In this document: positions 33,900 through 44,194 of the stretch, in pieces
How positions within the stretch are numbered: the stretch's first letter is position 1
How the letters are laid out: the number at the start of each line of letters is the position of its first letter
NCBI RefSeq assembly: GCF_003315595.1
Contig: NZ_QNQU01000023.1
Coordinates: 1 to 64,000 of the forward strand
Direction: 5' to 3'
Length of the DNA stretch: 64,000 nucleotides
From: Pedobacter miscanthi
Lineage (GTDB): Bacteria > Bacteroidota > Bacteroidia > Sphingobacteriales > Sphingobacteriaceae
Translations under genes and position numbers: made by a program
The notes under the pieces: generated by a model
What the model saw: only the letters and a program-made list of their open reading frames with translations
What the model was told of the DNA's origin: nothing
Databases searched by the model: none

Positions 33900-35873
33900 A
33901 TGAATAAAACACTAAGCATACTATTCCTTTTATTACTATCATTAGCCGCTAAGGCTCAAAATTTTAATTACGGCGCCATTACACACGATGACTATGAGTT
34001 TGACAGGAAAACGCTCGATAGTAATGCCAATGCCATCGTTTTAAAGGAGTTTGGCACGGCTTCGGTGCAACTGGATGATAATACCCATTCGCTCGTCCTT
34101 GTTTTTGAACACCATGTGAAAATCAAATTATATAATAAAGAAGGCTTTAAAGAGGCTAATATTATCATCCCCACTTATAAAGACAATAATCGCGAAGAAA
34201 CCATCAGCGAATTAAAAGCCTCAACATTTAACTATATCAACAACAACTTTGTAGAAACAGTGATGGATAAAAAAGCTGTTTTTACCGAAGACAGATCAAA
34301 ATATACCCGTTTAACAAAGTTTACCCTCCCCAATTTGAAAGAAGGATCGGTAATCGAATACAGTTATATTTTAAGGTCACCCAACCTGTTTAATTTTAAA
34401 ACCTGGGAATTTCAGTCCGACATTCCAAAAGTATCAAGCGAATACCTCGTTTACATTCCGGGTATTTATAATTACAATGTTTCGCTACGTGGGTTTCAGA
34501 AGTTAACTGATCAGAAAGTTGAGCTGAGTAAGGAGTGCCTTCGTTTATCCGGTACGCCAATAGATTGCTCAAAAATTAAATACCTCATGAAAAATATTCC
34601 TGCATTTATAGAAGAAGATAACATGACGGCCCCAAGCAATTTTAAATCAGCCATTTATTTCGAGCTTTCGGATGTTCAGAATTTAAATGGTGGAAAAACA
34701 TCTTATACCAAAACATGGAAAGATATCGATTACGAGTTATCGAATTATAAAACCCTTGGCGATCAGATGAAGCGGAAAGATGTATTTAAAGAGCTTATTC
34801 CTGCCATTACCAAAGGAAGTGCCGACGACCTGGAAAAAGCCAAAGCCATTTATAACTACATCAAAAAACAGATTCAGTGGAATAACTATTACGGAATATA
34901 CTCAGAAGACAACATTAAAAGAGCATTCGATAACCGCACGGGTAATGTTGCTGATGTGAACCTGAGTTTAATTGCAGCACTTTCTGCCGCTAACCTCGAT
35001 GCCGAAGCTGTATTGTTATCAACACGCGAAAATGGAACCGTAAACAAACTTTATCCGGTAATGAGCGATTTTAATTACTTAGTGGCTAAAGTAAATATTG
35101 GGGATAAAAGTTACCTGCTGGATGCTACCGAACCACTTTTACCTTTCGCATTATTGCCGCTGCGTTGCATTAACGATCAGGGCAGGGTAATTAACCTGAA
35201 AAAGCCATCTTATTGGATTGATTTAAAGGCCAGTCAGAAAACCGTTACCAGTTATATCCTTACGGGAAAATTGACGGCAGACGGAAAAATTTTAGGCACA
35301 TTGATGACGCATACCTTGGGTTATGCGGCTTATGCAAAGAGAAAAGAAATCGGCAAATACAGCTCACCAGATGAATATGTCGAAAAACTGGATGAACGCT
35401 TAACCAGGATCAAAATTCTGGAACATACAATTTCCAATCTGGATAGCGTAGAAAACTCATTGACAGAAAAATACGAGATAGAATTTACGGTTAACGACGG
35501 ATCAAATAACAAACAGTTCTACCTCAGTCCGTTTTTTATCAATCCGATTTCAAAAAATCCGTTTAATTTAAACGATCGCACCTACCCTGTTGATTTAGGT
35601 GCGGCATCCGATGAACGCATTATTATCAATGTAACAATGCCAGACCATTATGAACTTTTGGAGAAACCGAAAGATATGGCAATTGCACTGCCAAATGCCG
35701 GCGGGAAATATTTACTGCAAACTAATTTACAGGATGGTACGCTTGCAGTAAACCAGATTTTGCAGTTTAATAATGCAATTTATCAGCCAGATGAATACCT
35801 TTACCTTAAAGAATTCTACAGTAAGATTATCCAGAACCAGAAAACAGAATTTTTATTAAAAAAGGTAAACTAA
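33900..35873 (+). CDS. Secreted DUF3857/transglutaminase-like protein, catalytic cysteine absent
   Basis: The 657-residue product starts with a signal peptide (MNKTLSILFLLLLSLAAKAQ); a TTG 63 bases upstream is less likely. Residues about 50-230 form the DUF3857 beta-domain (LPNLKEGSVIEYSYILRS). A transglutaminase-like domain follows near 310-400, but where the catalytic motif should read GDCK this protein has GNVADVN, so the cysteine is missing. A C-terminal beta-domain ends the protein. It is one base from a second gene of the same architecture. It is probably periplasmic; the role is unknown and likely non-enzymatic. Confidence 0.85.
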   Translation: MNKTLSILFLLLLSLAAKAQNFNYGAITHDDYEFDRKTLDSNANAIVLKEFGTASVQLDDNTHSLVLVFEHHVKIKLYNKEGFKEANIIIPTYKDNNREETISELKASTFNYINNNFVETVMDKKAVFTEDRSKYTRLTKFTLPNLKEGSVIEYSYILRSPNLFNFKTWEFQSDIPKVSSEYLVYIPGIYNYNVSLRGFQKLTDQKVELSKECLRLSGTPIDCSKIKYLMKNIPAFIEEDNMTAPSNFKSAIYFELSDVQNLNGGKTSYTKTWKDIDYELSNYKTLGDQMKRKDVFKELIPAITKGSADDLEKAKAIYNYIKKQIQWNNYYGIYSEDNIKRAFDNRTGNVADVNLSLIAALSAANLDAEAVLLSTRENGTVNKLYPVMSDFNYLVAKVNIGDKSYLLDATEPLLPFALLPLRCINDQGRVINLKKPSYWIDLKASQKTVTSYILTGKLTADGKILGTLMTHTLGYAAYAKRKEIGKYSSPDEYVEKLDERLTRIKILEHTISNLDSVENSLTEKYEIEFTVNDGSNNKQFYLSPFFINPISKNPFNLNDRTYPVDLGAASDERIIINVTMPDHYELLEKPKDMAIALPNAGGKYLLQTNLQDGTLAVNQILQFNNAIYQPDEYLYLKEFYSKIIQNQKTEFLLKKVN

Positions 35874-35874
35874 G

Positions 35875-37782
35875 ATGAGGTCTTTATTCGCGTTGTTATT
35901 ATCACTATTTATTGCTGTAGGCGCTCTTGCACAGGATAATTATGATGTTGACCTGATTCCGTCAAACCTCCGGAACCGTGCAAATGCATGTATCCGTAAT
36001 GAAGAGACTGTGATTGATATGCGGGCGCCGGATAACGTAATGCTCAGTGTAAAAAAAGCTATTACGGTATTTAATCAGAATGGAGAAGACGAGGCACGTT
36101 TAGTTATCTTTTATGATAAGAATATTTCCATAAAAAGCATTAAGGGCGAAGTTTACAATAGCGTAGGTAAACTGACCAATAAATTTTCGCAGAGCGATTT
36201 TGCCGATATGAGTGCTGCCGATGGCTTTTCGCTTTTTGTAGATAGTCGCCTCAAACACTACCTTCCGTCGGTAAACCAATATCCTTATACTATCGTTTAC
36301 AATTATGAGATCAGAAATAAACAAAACCTTATTATCCCCGACTGGACACCAAAACCTGCGGATGATGTTTCGGTAGAAAAAAGCAGTTATACCTTTATTT
36401 CTAAACCTAACGATCAGGTCAGGATAAAAACGCAGAACTATAGCGGAACGCCGGATGTAGTAACGGATGAAAAACAGAAAAAAACCATCTGGAAGGTAAA
36501 CAATATTTTAGCAGTACGAACAGAACCCTATAGTCCGGCACATAACACTTACTCTACCAGTATACAGATTGCCCCCCTGGATTTTTATTATTATAACCAC
36601 AAAGGAAATTATACCAACTGGGATGAACTGGGTAAATGGGTTTATAACGATTTATTGAAAGACCGCAGGGCATTGCCACCATCTACCGTGCAAATGGTAA
36701 AAGACCTGGTGAAAAACGAAAAAACAGATAAAGATAAAGCACGAAAAATCTATCAATACCTGCAGGATAAAACAAGGTATATCAGTGTACAGATTGGAAT
36801 TGGTGGCTTTCAACCCATTTCTGCCAGCGAGGTAGACCGCCTGGGTTATGGCGATTGTAAGGCCCTTGTAAACTATATGCAAAGTTTGCTGAGCGCAGCA
36901 GATATTGAATCGCTTTATTGCGTGGTAGAGGCAGGTTCGGAGAAAAAGAGCATGGACCCGAAATATGCCAGTATGGTACAGGGCAACCACATTATTTTAT
37001 GTATGCCACTGAAGGGTGATACCACCTGGCTCGAATGTACAAGCCAGAAAATTCCCTTCGGCTTTTTAAGCGACTTTACCGACGATCGTTTAGTGCTCGC
37101 CTGTACACCTGAGGGCGGGAAATTGCTGCATACGCCAAAACTCACCACAGCCGAAAATCTGCAGATCCGAAAAGCTAACCTCGCCATCCAAACTGATGGT
37201 AGTGTAACGGGAAAAATGAATACGGTTTACGAAGGCGCTCAGTACGAAAATCAGGAAGAACTGATCGGAAAATCCATTACTGAGCAGCACAAACTGCTTA
37301 AAGAGACCTATAATATTGACAATATCGACTTTGAAACGGTTGCTTTTGCACAGAAAAAGGATATCGCACCAAAATTAACGGAAGATATAACGGTTAACAT
37401 ACGCAATTATGCCCCGGTTAACAGCAACAAAATGTTCCTGCAGCTTAATGCTTTTAACGTTAAAAAATCGGTGCCGGAAATACGTAACCGAACCTTACCT
37501 GTTTACATTAACCGTGGATATACGGATGAAGATACCATTATATACACCCTGCCCGACAATGTAAATGCAGAGTTGTTTATCGCACAAAATAAAACCTTTA
37601 AAAGTGTTTTCGGCGAGTATGCCTGTAAAACAAGTCTGGAAGGAAATAAACTTACTTATTACAGAAAATTCATTCTAAACGACGGAACGTTCCCTGCAGA
37701 ACAATACGCAGAGTTTTCTAAATTCATCAATGATGTAAATGCCGCTGATTATTTAAAGCTGGCGCTTAGTTTGAAGAAATAG
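35875..37782 (+). CDS. Secreted DUF3857/transglutaminase-like protein, cysteine present
   Basis: The 635-residue protein has a signal peptide ending VGALAQ, a DUF3857 domain (residues about 45-220) and a transglutaminase core with the catalytic cysteine in RLGYGDCKALVNYM near residue 325. The C-terminal third is a beta-rich domain. It follows its paralogue with one base between stop and start, so the two are co-translated. The pair may form a complex in which one member is active. The substrate is unknown; relatives are cysteine proteases or protein-crosslinkers. Confidence 0.87.
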   Translation: MRSLFALLLSLFIAVGALAQDNYDVDLIPSNLRNRANACIRNEETVIDMRAPDNVMLSVKKAITVFNQNGEDEARLVIFYDKNISIKSIKGEVYNSVGKLTNKFSQSDFADMSAADGFSLFVDSRLKHYLPSVNQYPYTIVYNYEIRNKQNLIIPDWTPKPADDVSVEKSSYTFISKPNDQVRIKTQNYSGTPDVVTDEKQKKTIWKVNNILAVRTEPYSPAHNTYSTSIQIAPLDFYYYNHKGNYTNWDELGKWVYNDLLKDRRALPPSTVQMVKDLVKNEKTDKDKARKIYQYLQDKTRYISVQIGIGGFQPISASEVDRLGYGDCKALVNYMQSLLSAADIESLYCVVEAGSEKKSMDPKYASMVQGNHIILCMPLKGDTTWLECTSQKIPFGFLSDFTDDRLVLACTPEGGKLLHTPKLTTAENLQIRKANLAIQTDGSVTGKMNTVYEGAQYENQEELIGKSITEQHKLLKETYNIDNIDFETVAFAQKKDIAPKLTEDITVNIRNYAPVNSNKMFLQLNAFNVKKSVPEIRNRTLPVYINRGYTDEDTIIYTLPDNVNAELFIAQNKTFKSVFGEYACKTSLEGNKLTYYRKFILNDGTFPAEQYAEFSKFINDVNAADYLKLALSLKK

Positions 37783-37917
37783 TTCATTGGTTCATTTGCA
37801 ATTGGTGAATTGGTTAGCATGATGCTGAAACAGCTGGCAAAAAAAGCATTCAGCTCCCGCTCGAGGGTAACAAAATGAATCTGCGGAATCAACTAAATCT
37901 GCGGGCAACAAAAGTAC

Positions 37918-38040
37918 CTAACTTAAAAAAATAATCCCAAGTCCGATTCCTATAATCATAATCAGGTACATTAAAATTTCTGTTGAGGCAAACTTTTTAT
38001 ACTTGGTCCAGAAAGAGTAATCGTGTTCTTCGTTTGGCAT
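37918..38040 (-). CDS. 40-residue single-pass membrane protein
   Basis: The minus strand encodes MPNEEHDYSFWTKYKKFAS, then a membrane segment (ILMYLIMIIGIGLGIIFL) and a terminal S. The charged head and single hydrophobic helix look like a real small protein that gene callers often miss. Start is the ATG at 38040. Function is unknown. It is the only gene in the 483-base gap 37783-38265; the rest of that gap shows only a weak relative of repeat R3 near 37820-37875. Confidence 0.55.
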   Translation of the reverse strand: MPNEEHDYSFWTKYKKFASTEILMYLIMIIGIGLGIIFLS

Positions 38041-38265
38041 TTTTTGTTATTTGTGGTAAAAATAAGGAAATAGATTAATATTTATTTTGATAAATGGATT
38101 AGCATCGTCCTGCAAAATAGATCTTGAAATAAATCCCGGGTGATGAAAACGAGTTCAGTCACAGCAATGTAAAACCGCATGTATTTCTAATGCTACAAGT
38201 TTCATCACACAACATTTGCCCCAAACTTTCGTATAAGTAATTCATAGTCAAACAAATTAAACTGA

Positions 38266-39051
38266 ATGAAGAAACACATCCTGGGCATTGCTGCGATTTT
38301 TTTAGTGAGTATGAGCATTGTCGGAACAAGTTGGAAAGCCGTGGAGCGTCCAAACACTCAGCAAGAAACAGTTCAAAATATTGCTGCCGATAGTATTTAC
38401 AATCAATACATTTTAAATATTTATCATCAGGTACATTTGGATTCGGCCGGATTAAGCGAACAGGTTTTCGAAAAAGCATTAACCGGTTATTACAACATGA
38501 AATATTCGGGATTGTTACATTCCAAATCCATCTTAACCATTGCTGATTTCGATCAGGAAAGCTGTAAAAAACGTCTTTACATTATCGATCTGGCCAATAA
38601 AAAACTGGTAATGAATACCTGGGTAGCTCACGGCCAGAACAGTGGCGGAGATAAACCTTCTGCTTTTTCTAACAACATCAATTCCAACCAGAGCAGTTTA
38701 GGTTTTTATTTAACAGGAGAAATTTACTATGGCAAACATGGCCGTTCACTTAAATTAGATGGCATGGACGTAGGGTTTAACAGTAATGCGAGGGAAAGAT
38801 CGATTGTGGTACATGGTGCAAGCTATGTAAGCCAGCAAAGCATCGATCAATTGGGCCGTTTGGGCCGAAGTCAGGGCTGTCCGGCTGTTCCGGCTAAACT
38901 GGCTGATAAAGTAATCAATACCATTTCTGATCATACCGTGCTTTTTATCAATAATTCCGATCAACTGTATAATTCTGCCTTTTTAAACGAAACGCTGGCA
39001 GCAAGTGTAGTTTTAAACCAGGAACAGGTTTTAGCAGCGCAGATGGATTAA
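38266..39051 (+). CDS. Murein L,D-transpeptidase catalytic-domain protein
   Basis: The 261-residue protein has a membrane or signal segment at residues 5-23 and a YkuD_2-type domain: LYIIDLANKKLVMNTWVAHG near residue 105, HGRSLKLDGMD, and RSQGCPAVP near residue 205 with the likely active-site cysteine. This family is annotated as murein L,D-transpeptidase catalytic domain, acting on the peptidoglycan side of the periplasm; real crosslinking activity is not proven. It ends four bases inside the convergent hypothetical gene. Confidence 0.85.
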   Translation: MKKHILGIAAIFLVSMSIVGTSWKAVERPNTQQETVQNIAADSIYNQYILNIYHQVHLDSAGLSEQVFEKALTGYYNMKYSGLLHSKSILTIADFDQESCKKRLYIIDLANKKLVMNTWVAHGQNSGGDKPSAFSNNINSNQSSLGFYLTGEIYYGKHGRSLKLDGMDVGFNSNARERSIVVHGASYVSQQSIDQLGRLGRSQGCPAVPAKLADKVINTISDHTVLFINNSDQLYNSAFLNETLAASVVLNQEQVLAAQMD

Positions 39052-39491
39052 TGTTTTTTAATATTTTTTGCGTTCAGGTTTTTTGGAAGCATACGGATAA
39101 ACAGGGATTTGCTGCCGGCCAGTAAATCCCAAACCCATCGGTTGCTATCTACACTTTTTTCCCCGCAATCAACCACTTCAGCCCTTTTCAGCAGTTTTTC
39201 AACCAGGTTTTGAATCCATTTTACGCGCACAATGCGGTTAAATGATAAACCGAGATAATCACAATATACGTGAACCAGGATTTCTACAATAAGTGAGTTT
39301 GTGCTTATATCCAAGGGCTTGTCAAACTCTTTTTCATAATCTGCTTTAATCGTATTTACTATAAGTTCAAAGCGGCTGTTGGCCATGCCATCAAGATATT
39401 TCCATAGTGCTGCATTACTGTACACCCGGATAAGCTTAGGTTCGAGCGCCACACTTATTTTATTCCCCAGCAGATCGTAAATTTTCTCCAT
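39048..39491 (-). CDS. Hypothetical cytoplasmic protein
   Basis: I do not recognise a family. The 147-residue product is soluble, mostly helical by composition, and ends in a basic tail (LPKNLNAKNIKKH). I chose ATG 39491, before MEKIYDLLGNKISVAL; a longer start at 39545 adds 18 residues with no clear domain. The 3' end overlaps the convergent L,D-transpeptidase-like gene by four bases. There is no operon partner. Confidence 0.5.
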   Translation of the reverse strand: MEKIYDLLGNKISVALEPKLIRVYSNAALWKYLDGMANSRFELIVNTIKADYEKEFDKPLDISTNSLIVEILVHVYCDYLGLSFNRIVRVKWIQNLVEKLLKRAEVVDCGEKSVDSNRWVWDLLAGSKSLFIRMLPKNLNAKNIKKH

Positions 39492-39694
39492 TAATAAAAT
39501 CCAATTGTAATACTTAGATGATGATATTACCAAATTGTTAATCAATTTGATATAAAAAATCCGGCACAGAAGATGGACAAAGTTATGGGATAATTGTTTG
39601 TCTAAAGATGCCTTAAATTAGCATTGTGAGTAATTTTTTTGAGCTATTGCCATTATTTTAAGCATCTTTGGGGTTTGAAAAGATAAGCCCATTA

Positions 39695-41548
39695 ATGAAG
39701 ATTGTAATTGCAGAAAAGCCCTCTGTTGGTCGTGAGCTTGCCAAAGTTTTCGGAGCAACCACCAGGAAAGATGGATACATTGAAGGTAAAGGATATTCTT
39801 TTACCTGGGCATTCGGGCATTTATTACAATTGGCACCACCGCAGGATTATGGCTTTATTGGCTGGCGGAAGCAGCATTTACCCATGCTCCCGCAAAAATT
39901 TAAACTTGCTGTAAGGAAAATCAAAACTAAAGATGGCTTTGTAGAAGATCCTGCCGTAAGGAAACAGCTCGATACGATAAAAAAACTTTTTGATGAGGCT
40001 ACAGAAATTATTGTGGCAACCGATGCCGGGCGTGAGGGAGAATTGATTTTCAGGTACATTTATTACTATCTGAAATGCAAAAAACCTTTTAAACGCCTCT
40101 GGATATCTTCTCAAACGGATGAAGCCATAAAAGATGGATTCAGGAACCTAAAACCTGGTACCGATTACGATACGCTGTTCAATTCTGCGCATTGCCGCTC
40201 AGAATCCGACTGGCTGGTAGGCATGAACGCCACGCAGGCTTTAAGTATTTCGGCAGGAAACAGGACGGTACTTTCGCTGGGCAGGGTGCAAACACCTACC
40301 CTGGCCATGATCTGCGCCCGCTTTTTGGAAATCAAAAATTTTGTACCGCAAACCTATTATCAGATCAGTATTTTGCTGACGAAAGATGAACAGGTTTTTA
40401 AGGCCATATCTACTTCCAACTATAAAGAAAAAGAAGAGGTAGAAAAATTATTTGCACTGGTTGAGGATGTGGCTTCAGGATTTCCAAACGGCGGAAATAT
40501 TACCGCAGTAGAAGCCAAACCTCGGAAAGAGCCACCGCCACTGCTGCACGATTTAAGTAGTTTACAGCAGGAAGCCAATAAGAAAAAAGGTTACACGGCA
40601 GATCAGACGCTTAATATTCTCCAAAATCTTTACGAAAGCAAGCTCGTATCCTATCCGCGTACCGGATCGAGGTATATTGGAGATGATGTTTTTGCAGGTG
40701 TTCCCGATCTGATTGCGAAATTTACCGATCATCCGGATTTTGGAAAACAGGCGCAGTTTTTACAGACCATTACTTTGAACAAGCGAAGTGTAAACGCCAA
40801 AAAAGTAACCGATCACCATGCCGTTTTACCTACCGGCGAGCAGGCTTACGGTTTAAGCGCCGATAAACAGGCGGTGTATGATATGGTTGTGGGCAGGATG
40901 ATTGAGGCCTTTCACCAGGAATGTTTAAAAGAACTCACTAAAATTACCATACAATCGGGCGTCACTTTTGTAGCTAACGGAACGGTAATCCGCTCTGCGG
41001 GCTGGAGGGCTGTATTTAACGATCCTGAAGATGACAAAAAAGACGAAGATAATGCCGCTTTACCCAAAGTGGCCGTTGGAGAGTTATTGCCAATTACCGA
41101 AAAATCACTTTTAGAAAAACAGACGAAACCTAAGCCGATGTACAATGAAGCTTCGCTGTTAAAAGCACTCGAAACCTGTGGTAAAGAGATAGAAGACGAA
41201 GAATTACGTTATGCCATGAAAGACAGCGGCCTGGGTACTCCTGCTACGCGAGCATCAATTATAGAAACATTAATTACAAGGGAATACATCACGAGGGAAA
41301 AGAGGAATCTGGTACCAACCAATAAAGGTTTGGCCGTTTATGAAGTGGTTAAAGATAAACAGATTGCGCAGGCCGAACTTACCGGGCAATGGGAAAAACG
41401 TTTGGAAGAAATCCGTTCAGGCTCTTCGGTGAAGGATTTTAAATCGGAAATAACCGAATACACCAAAACCATCACGCATGAGTTATTAATCGCCGGCGCT
41501 ACTATTTCAGGAAAACTGGAGGAAGAAAAGAAACTTGAGAAGGCTTAA
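39695..41548 (+). CDS. topB: DNA topoisomerase III (type IA)
   Basis: The enzyme passes single DNA strands to unlink intermediates. The 617-residue protein has the Toprim start KIVIAEKPSVGRELAKVFGA, the acidic pair in VATDAGREGELIFRYI, and the active-site tyrosine in LVSYPRTGSRYIGDD. The C-terminus ends without zinc fingers. I use ATG 39695; a TTG 27 bases upstream is unlikely. TopB genes also occur on conjugative elements, but no transfer genes are nearby and codon use looks native. RecQ, its usual partner, is also in this window but not adjacent. Confidence 0.93.
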   Translation: MKIVIAEKPSVGRELAKVFGATTRKDGYIEGKGYSFTWAFGHLLQLAPPQDYGFIGWRKQHLPMLPQKFKLAVRKIKTKDGFVEDPAVRKQLDTIKKLFDEATEIIVATDAGREGELIFRYIYYYLKCKKPFKRLWISSQTDEAIKDGFRNLKPGTDYDTLFNSAHCRSESDWLVGMNATQALSISAGNRTVLSLGRVQTPTLAMICARFLEIKNFVPQTYYQISILLTKDEQVFKAISTSNYKEKEEVEKLFALVEDVASGFPNGGNITAVEAKPRKEPPPLLHDLSSLQQEANKKKGYTADQTLNILQNLYESKLVSYPRTGSRYIGDDVFAGVPDLIAKFTDHPDFGKQAQFLQTITLNKRSVNAKKVTDHHAVLPTGEQAYGLSADKQAVYDMVVGRMIEAFHQECLKELTKITIQSGVTFVANGTVIRSAGWRAVFNDPEDDKKDEDNAALPKVAVGELLPITEKSLLEKQTKPKPMYNEASLLKALETCGKEIEDEELRYAMKDSGLGTPATRASIIETLITREYITREKRNLVPTNKGLAVYEVVKDKQIAQAELTGQWEKRLEEIRSGSSVKDFKSEITEYTKTITHELLIAGATISGKLEEEKKLEKA

Positions 41549-41556
41549 CGCATAAT

Positions 41557-41642
41557 CGTCATCTCCACTGGAATGCAGTGGAATGGAGAGAGCTATCCCG
41601 AGGCAGATTTCCCGACTTCGCTAGGTTACGCCCGAAATGACG
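41557..41642. repeat. Dispersed palindromic element, family R2
   Basis: CGTCATCTCCACTGGAATG begins the element and CGAAATGACGG ends it. It lies between the convergent topB and response-regulator genes and may end both transcripts. Confidence 0.7.
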
Positions 41643-41682
41643 GTAACTTAAATAACTCCCGGGAAATGACTACGCCTCTTGC

Positions 41683-42060
41683 TTAATTAAAAACGCTTTT
41701 GATCACTCTCTGAAGGGAGTCGCCCATGTTTTCATCTTTCTGGATAAAACCCACTGCACCGGCATCTAAAAAACCTTGCTCTAACACGGCTTTATCATTA
41801 CCACTGAACATGCAGATTTTGATATCGGGCTGAATGGCCAAAATTTCTTTTATGGTGTTTGGATCACTATCTCCCTGAGGCATATTAATGTCCAGAAGTA
41901 AAAAATCGATGATTTCTTCTTTAAGATAATTAATGGTATCAGGTAAATCTTTGGTTTCGGAAATATTGGGAGATACCAGGCATTTACTGAATAACCTCTT
42001 CATCAAAAGCCGCATCAAATCATTATCATCTGCAATAAGAATTTTGATTGTTTCAGTCAT
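41683..42060 (-). CDS. Single-domain response regulator
   Basis: The 125-residue protein is one receiver domain: acidic pocket in ILIADDNDLM, phospho-acceptor aspartate in FLLLDINMPQ (near residue 58), a serine in CMFSGND, and the lysine in GFIQKDE. No output domain is present, so it works through protein contacts, like CheY or Spo0F. No kinase is adjacent. The 169-base region 42061-42229 has no gene or clear promoter box. Confidence 0.9.
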   Translation of the reverse strand: MTETIKILIADDNDLMRLLMKRLFSKCLVSPNISETKDLPDTINYLKEEIIDFLLLDINMPQGDSDPNTIKEILAIQPDIKICMFSGNDKAVLEQGFLDAGAVGFIQKDENMGDSLQRVIKSVFN

Positions 42061-42229
42061 TTAGATGGTTAATTAATCTGTAAACCCATATTTGTTGACA
42101 AAAATGCTTTACCGGATATTGCATTCTAAATTAATAATAGCAAGAATTTCAACTAGATAAAGGATGATTTAAGTAAAAATAATAAATTTATTTAATTTTT
42201 TCAGCCTTTATAAAGTAACAGCTTTATGA

Positions 42230-44140
42230 CTATAAATCCATAAACTCCCAGGCGCTGTGATAAGCGTTTAACTGTTCGGCATATTGAATAAAATCTGCAT
42301 AAAATTTAGATTTAGAAAGCGTTGAACTATCGCCTATCACCACCAGTTTCTTCCTGGCCCTCGTCATCGCTACGTTCATCCTCCTGGTATCCGATAAAAA
42401 GCCGATACTTCCTTCAGCGTTACTTCTGGTTAAACTGATGTAAACCACATCACGCTCCTGCCCCTGGAAACTATCGATGGTATTTACCGAAATTTTTTCC
42501 AGGTAAGGACTCAAAATATCATTTTCCTTAACCAGTTCATTTAAAATCTGTACCTGTTGCTTGTACGGCGAAACAATGGCTATTGAAGGAAAATTAACCT
42601 CACTTAATGTTGCCAAATAACCAGCCAAATGCGTTAAATGTTTCACTAAAAATGCAGCCTCATCCGGGTTGGTAGTACTTGTTCCGTCTAATTTTTCATC
42701 ATAACTGCAACCAGCTGTATCGATAAACTGAATAGCTTCGTCATCTGCAAACAATAACCTGTCAGCAACAGAGTCATGTGCTTTAAGTTCGTTATTATAA
42801 AATACTTTAGACGAATAACCCATAATAGACCTATTCATCCTGTATTGTTCGTTTAACAGTACAACGGATTCAGGATGAAGACTTACAGTTTTCTCTAATA
42901 AAGTATTACTTAAACCATTTCTGGCAGCTTCGTTTGATTTTATGGTTGGAGAAAGTTGAAAATGATCGCCTGCTAACACCACTTTTTGTGCTTTGAGAAT
43001 AGGGATCCAGCAGGCCGGTTCTAATGCCTGCCCTGCTTCATCAATCACGATGGTATTGTATTTTAAATTGCGTACCGTATAATGGTTTGCGCCCACCAAA
43101 GTTGCCGTAATTATCTGCGCTTTGGTAAACAGGCTGTCCATAATGTATTGTTCGGTTTTTTCTACTTCCCTGCCAATTTTATGCGCTTCATCAAACAAAG
43201 CTTTACGCTGCTCGCGCTCAGCCTTTCCAAAACTGCGTTTATATTTATGGGCCATATTTTTATACTCACTGGCCTGTTTCTTTAACGCTTTAATGGTTTT
43301 CATTTCTGGATGACCGGCCATTTGGTGATCGAGTGTGGCAGCAAGCAATCTTTCCGAAACCCTGGCCGGATTCCCTACACGGATTACTTTTAAGCCCACG
43401 GCAGCTAATTTTTCGGTGAGTAAATCAACTGCAGTATTACTCGGTGCTACCACAAGGATTTTTTGATCACTGTGTTTTGCAAGTGATTTTATGGCATGCA
43501 CCAATGTGGTGGTTTTCCCGGTTCCCGGCGGACCATGCACAATAGCCAAATGATCTGCAGAGATAATTTTATTTACCGCTAACTGTTGCGAATCGTTAAG
43601 CGTATTGGGGATGATGAATTTCTCTTCTCCGCGGAATGAAGGTTTTTCGCCTTTAGTTAAAATGCGGATCAGTTTATTTTCCGATTCATTTTCAGCTAAA
43701 TGTGTAGCCTGTTTCAGCGCATTCTGCATTTCATCGTAACTGTTATTGTCGAAAAGCAAGTCTACACCTAATTTTCCATCACGCGTCCAGTCAGGTAATT
43801 CATCAATACGTAAACTGATTTTCATCCGGCTGCCACTATGGTGTGTAATAATCCCTTCTACACGGTCTTCTTTAGCATCGTGATTGGAAAACAACACCAC
43901 AGCCGAACCAAAACGGAACTGATGTGAAAAATCCTGATGCGTGGTACGCTCCAGTTCCACAGTTAAATAATCACCACGCCCTATTTCTGTGTTCCTGATC
44001 GCAATCGGATACCAGGTTAAGCCTAAAGCCCTCCTATCGGCCGCTGAAGTATTTTCGGTAAGTTTTAAATACGATTGTAAATCTTCTTCGCGTTCGGTAT
44101 TAAGCAGATCCTGAAGTTTTTTAAAATATTCTTTTGGCAA
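42230..44140 (-). CDS. IGHMBP2-like superfamily 1 DNA/RNA helicase
   Basis: The 636-residue protein resembles the UPF1/IGHMBP2 branch of superfamily 1. It shows Walker A HGPPGTGKTTTLVHAIK near residue 205, the DEAG box in TIVIDEAGQALEPAC, motif V NTIDSFQGQERDVVYISLTRS and motif VI RRMNVAMTRARKKL. An N-terminal beta-barrel-like region (residues about 50-140) and a lysine-rich helical insertion after motif Ia fit the family. The only usable start is TTG 44140; an in-frame TAA lies just upstream. It probably unwinds nucleic acid 5' to 3'. It is a single gene. Confidence 0.9.
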   Translation of the reverse strand: MPKEYFKKLQDLLNTEREEDLQSYLKLTENTSAADRRALGLTWYPIAIRNTEIGRGDYLTVELERTTHQDFSHQFRFGSAVVLFSNHDAKEDRVEGIITHHSGSRMKISLRIDELPDWTRDGKLGVDLLFDNNSYDEMQNALKQATHLAENESENKLIRILTKGEKPSFRGEEKFIIPNTLNDSQQLAVNKIISADHLAIVHGPPGTGKTTTLVHAIKSLAKHSDQKILVVAPSNTAVDLLTEKLAAVGLKVIRVGNPARVSERLLAATLDHQMAGHPEMKTIKALKKQASEYKNMAHKYKRSFGKAEREQRKALFDEAHKIGREVEKTEQYIMDSLFTKAQIITATLVGANHYTVRNLKYNTIVIDEAGQALEPACWIPILKAQKVVLAGDHFQLSPTIKSNEAARNGLSNTLLEKTVSLHPESVVLLNEQYRMNRSIMGYSSKVFYNNELKAHDSVADRLLFADDEAIQFIDTAGCSYDEKLDGTSTTNPDEAAFLVKHLTHLAGYLATLSEVNFPSIAIVSPYKQQVQILNELVKENDILSPYLEKISVNTIDSFQGQERDVVYISLTRSNAEGSIGFLSDTRRMNVAMTRARKKLVVIGDSSTLSKSKFYADFIQYAEQLNAYHSAWEFMDL

Positions 44141-44194
44141 GGGTGGAATGGGTTAGTGGGTTATTGTTCTGTTGCTATGTTTGATTGCGTATGG

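Noticed and set aside
39695..41548. Topoisomerase III as a marker of an integrated conjugative element
   Set aside because: No relaxase, Tra, integrase or attachment-site features are nearby, and neighbours are chromosomal.
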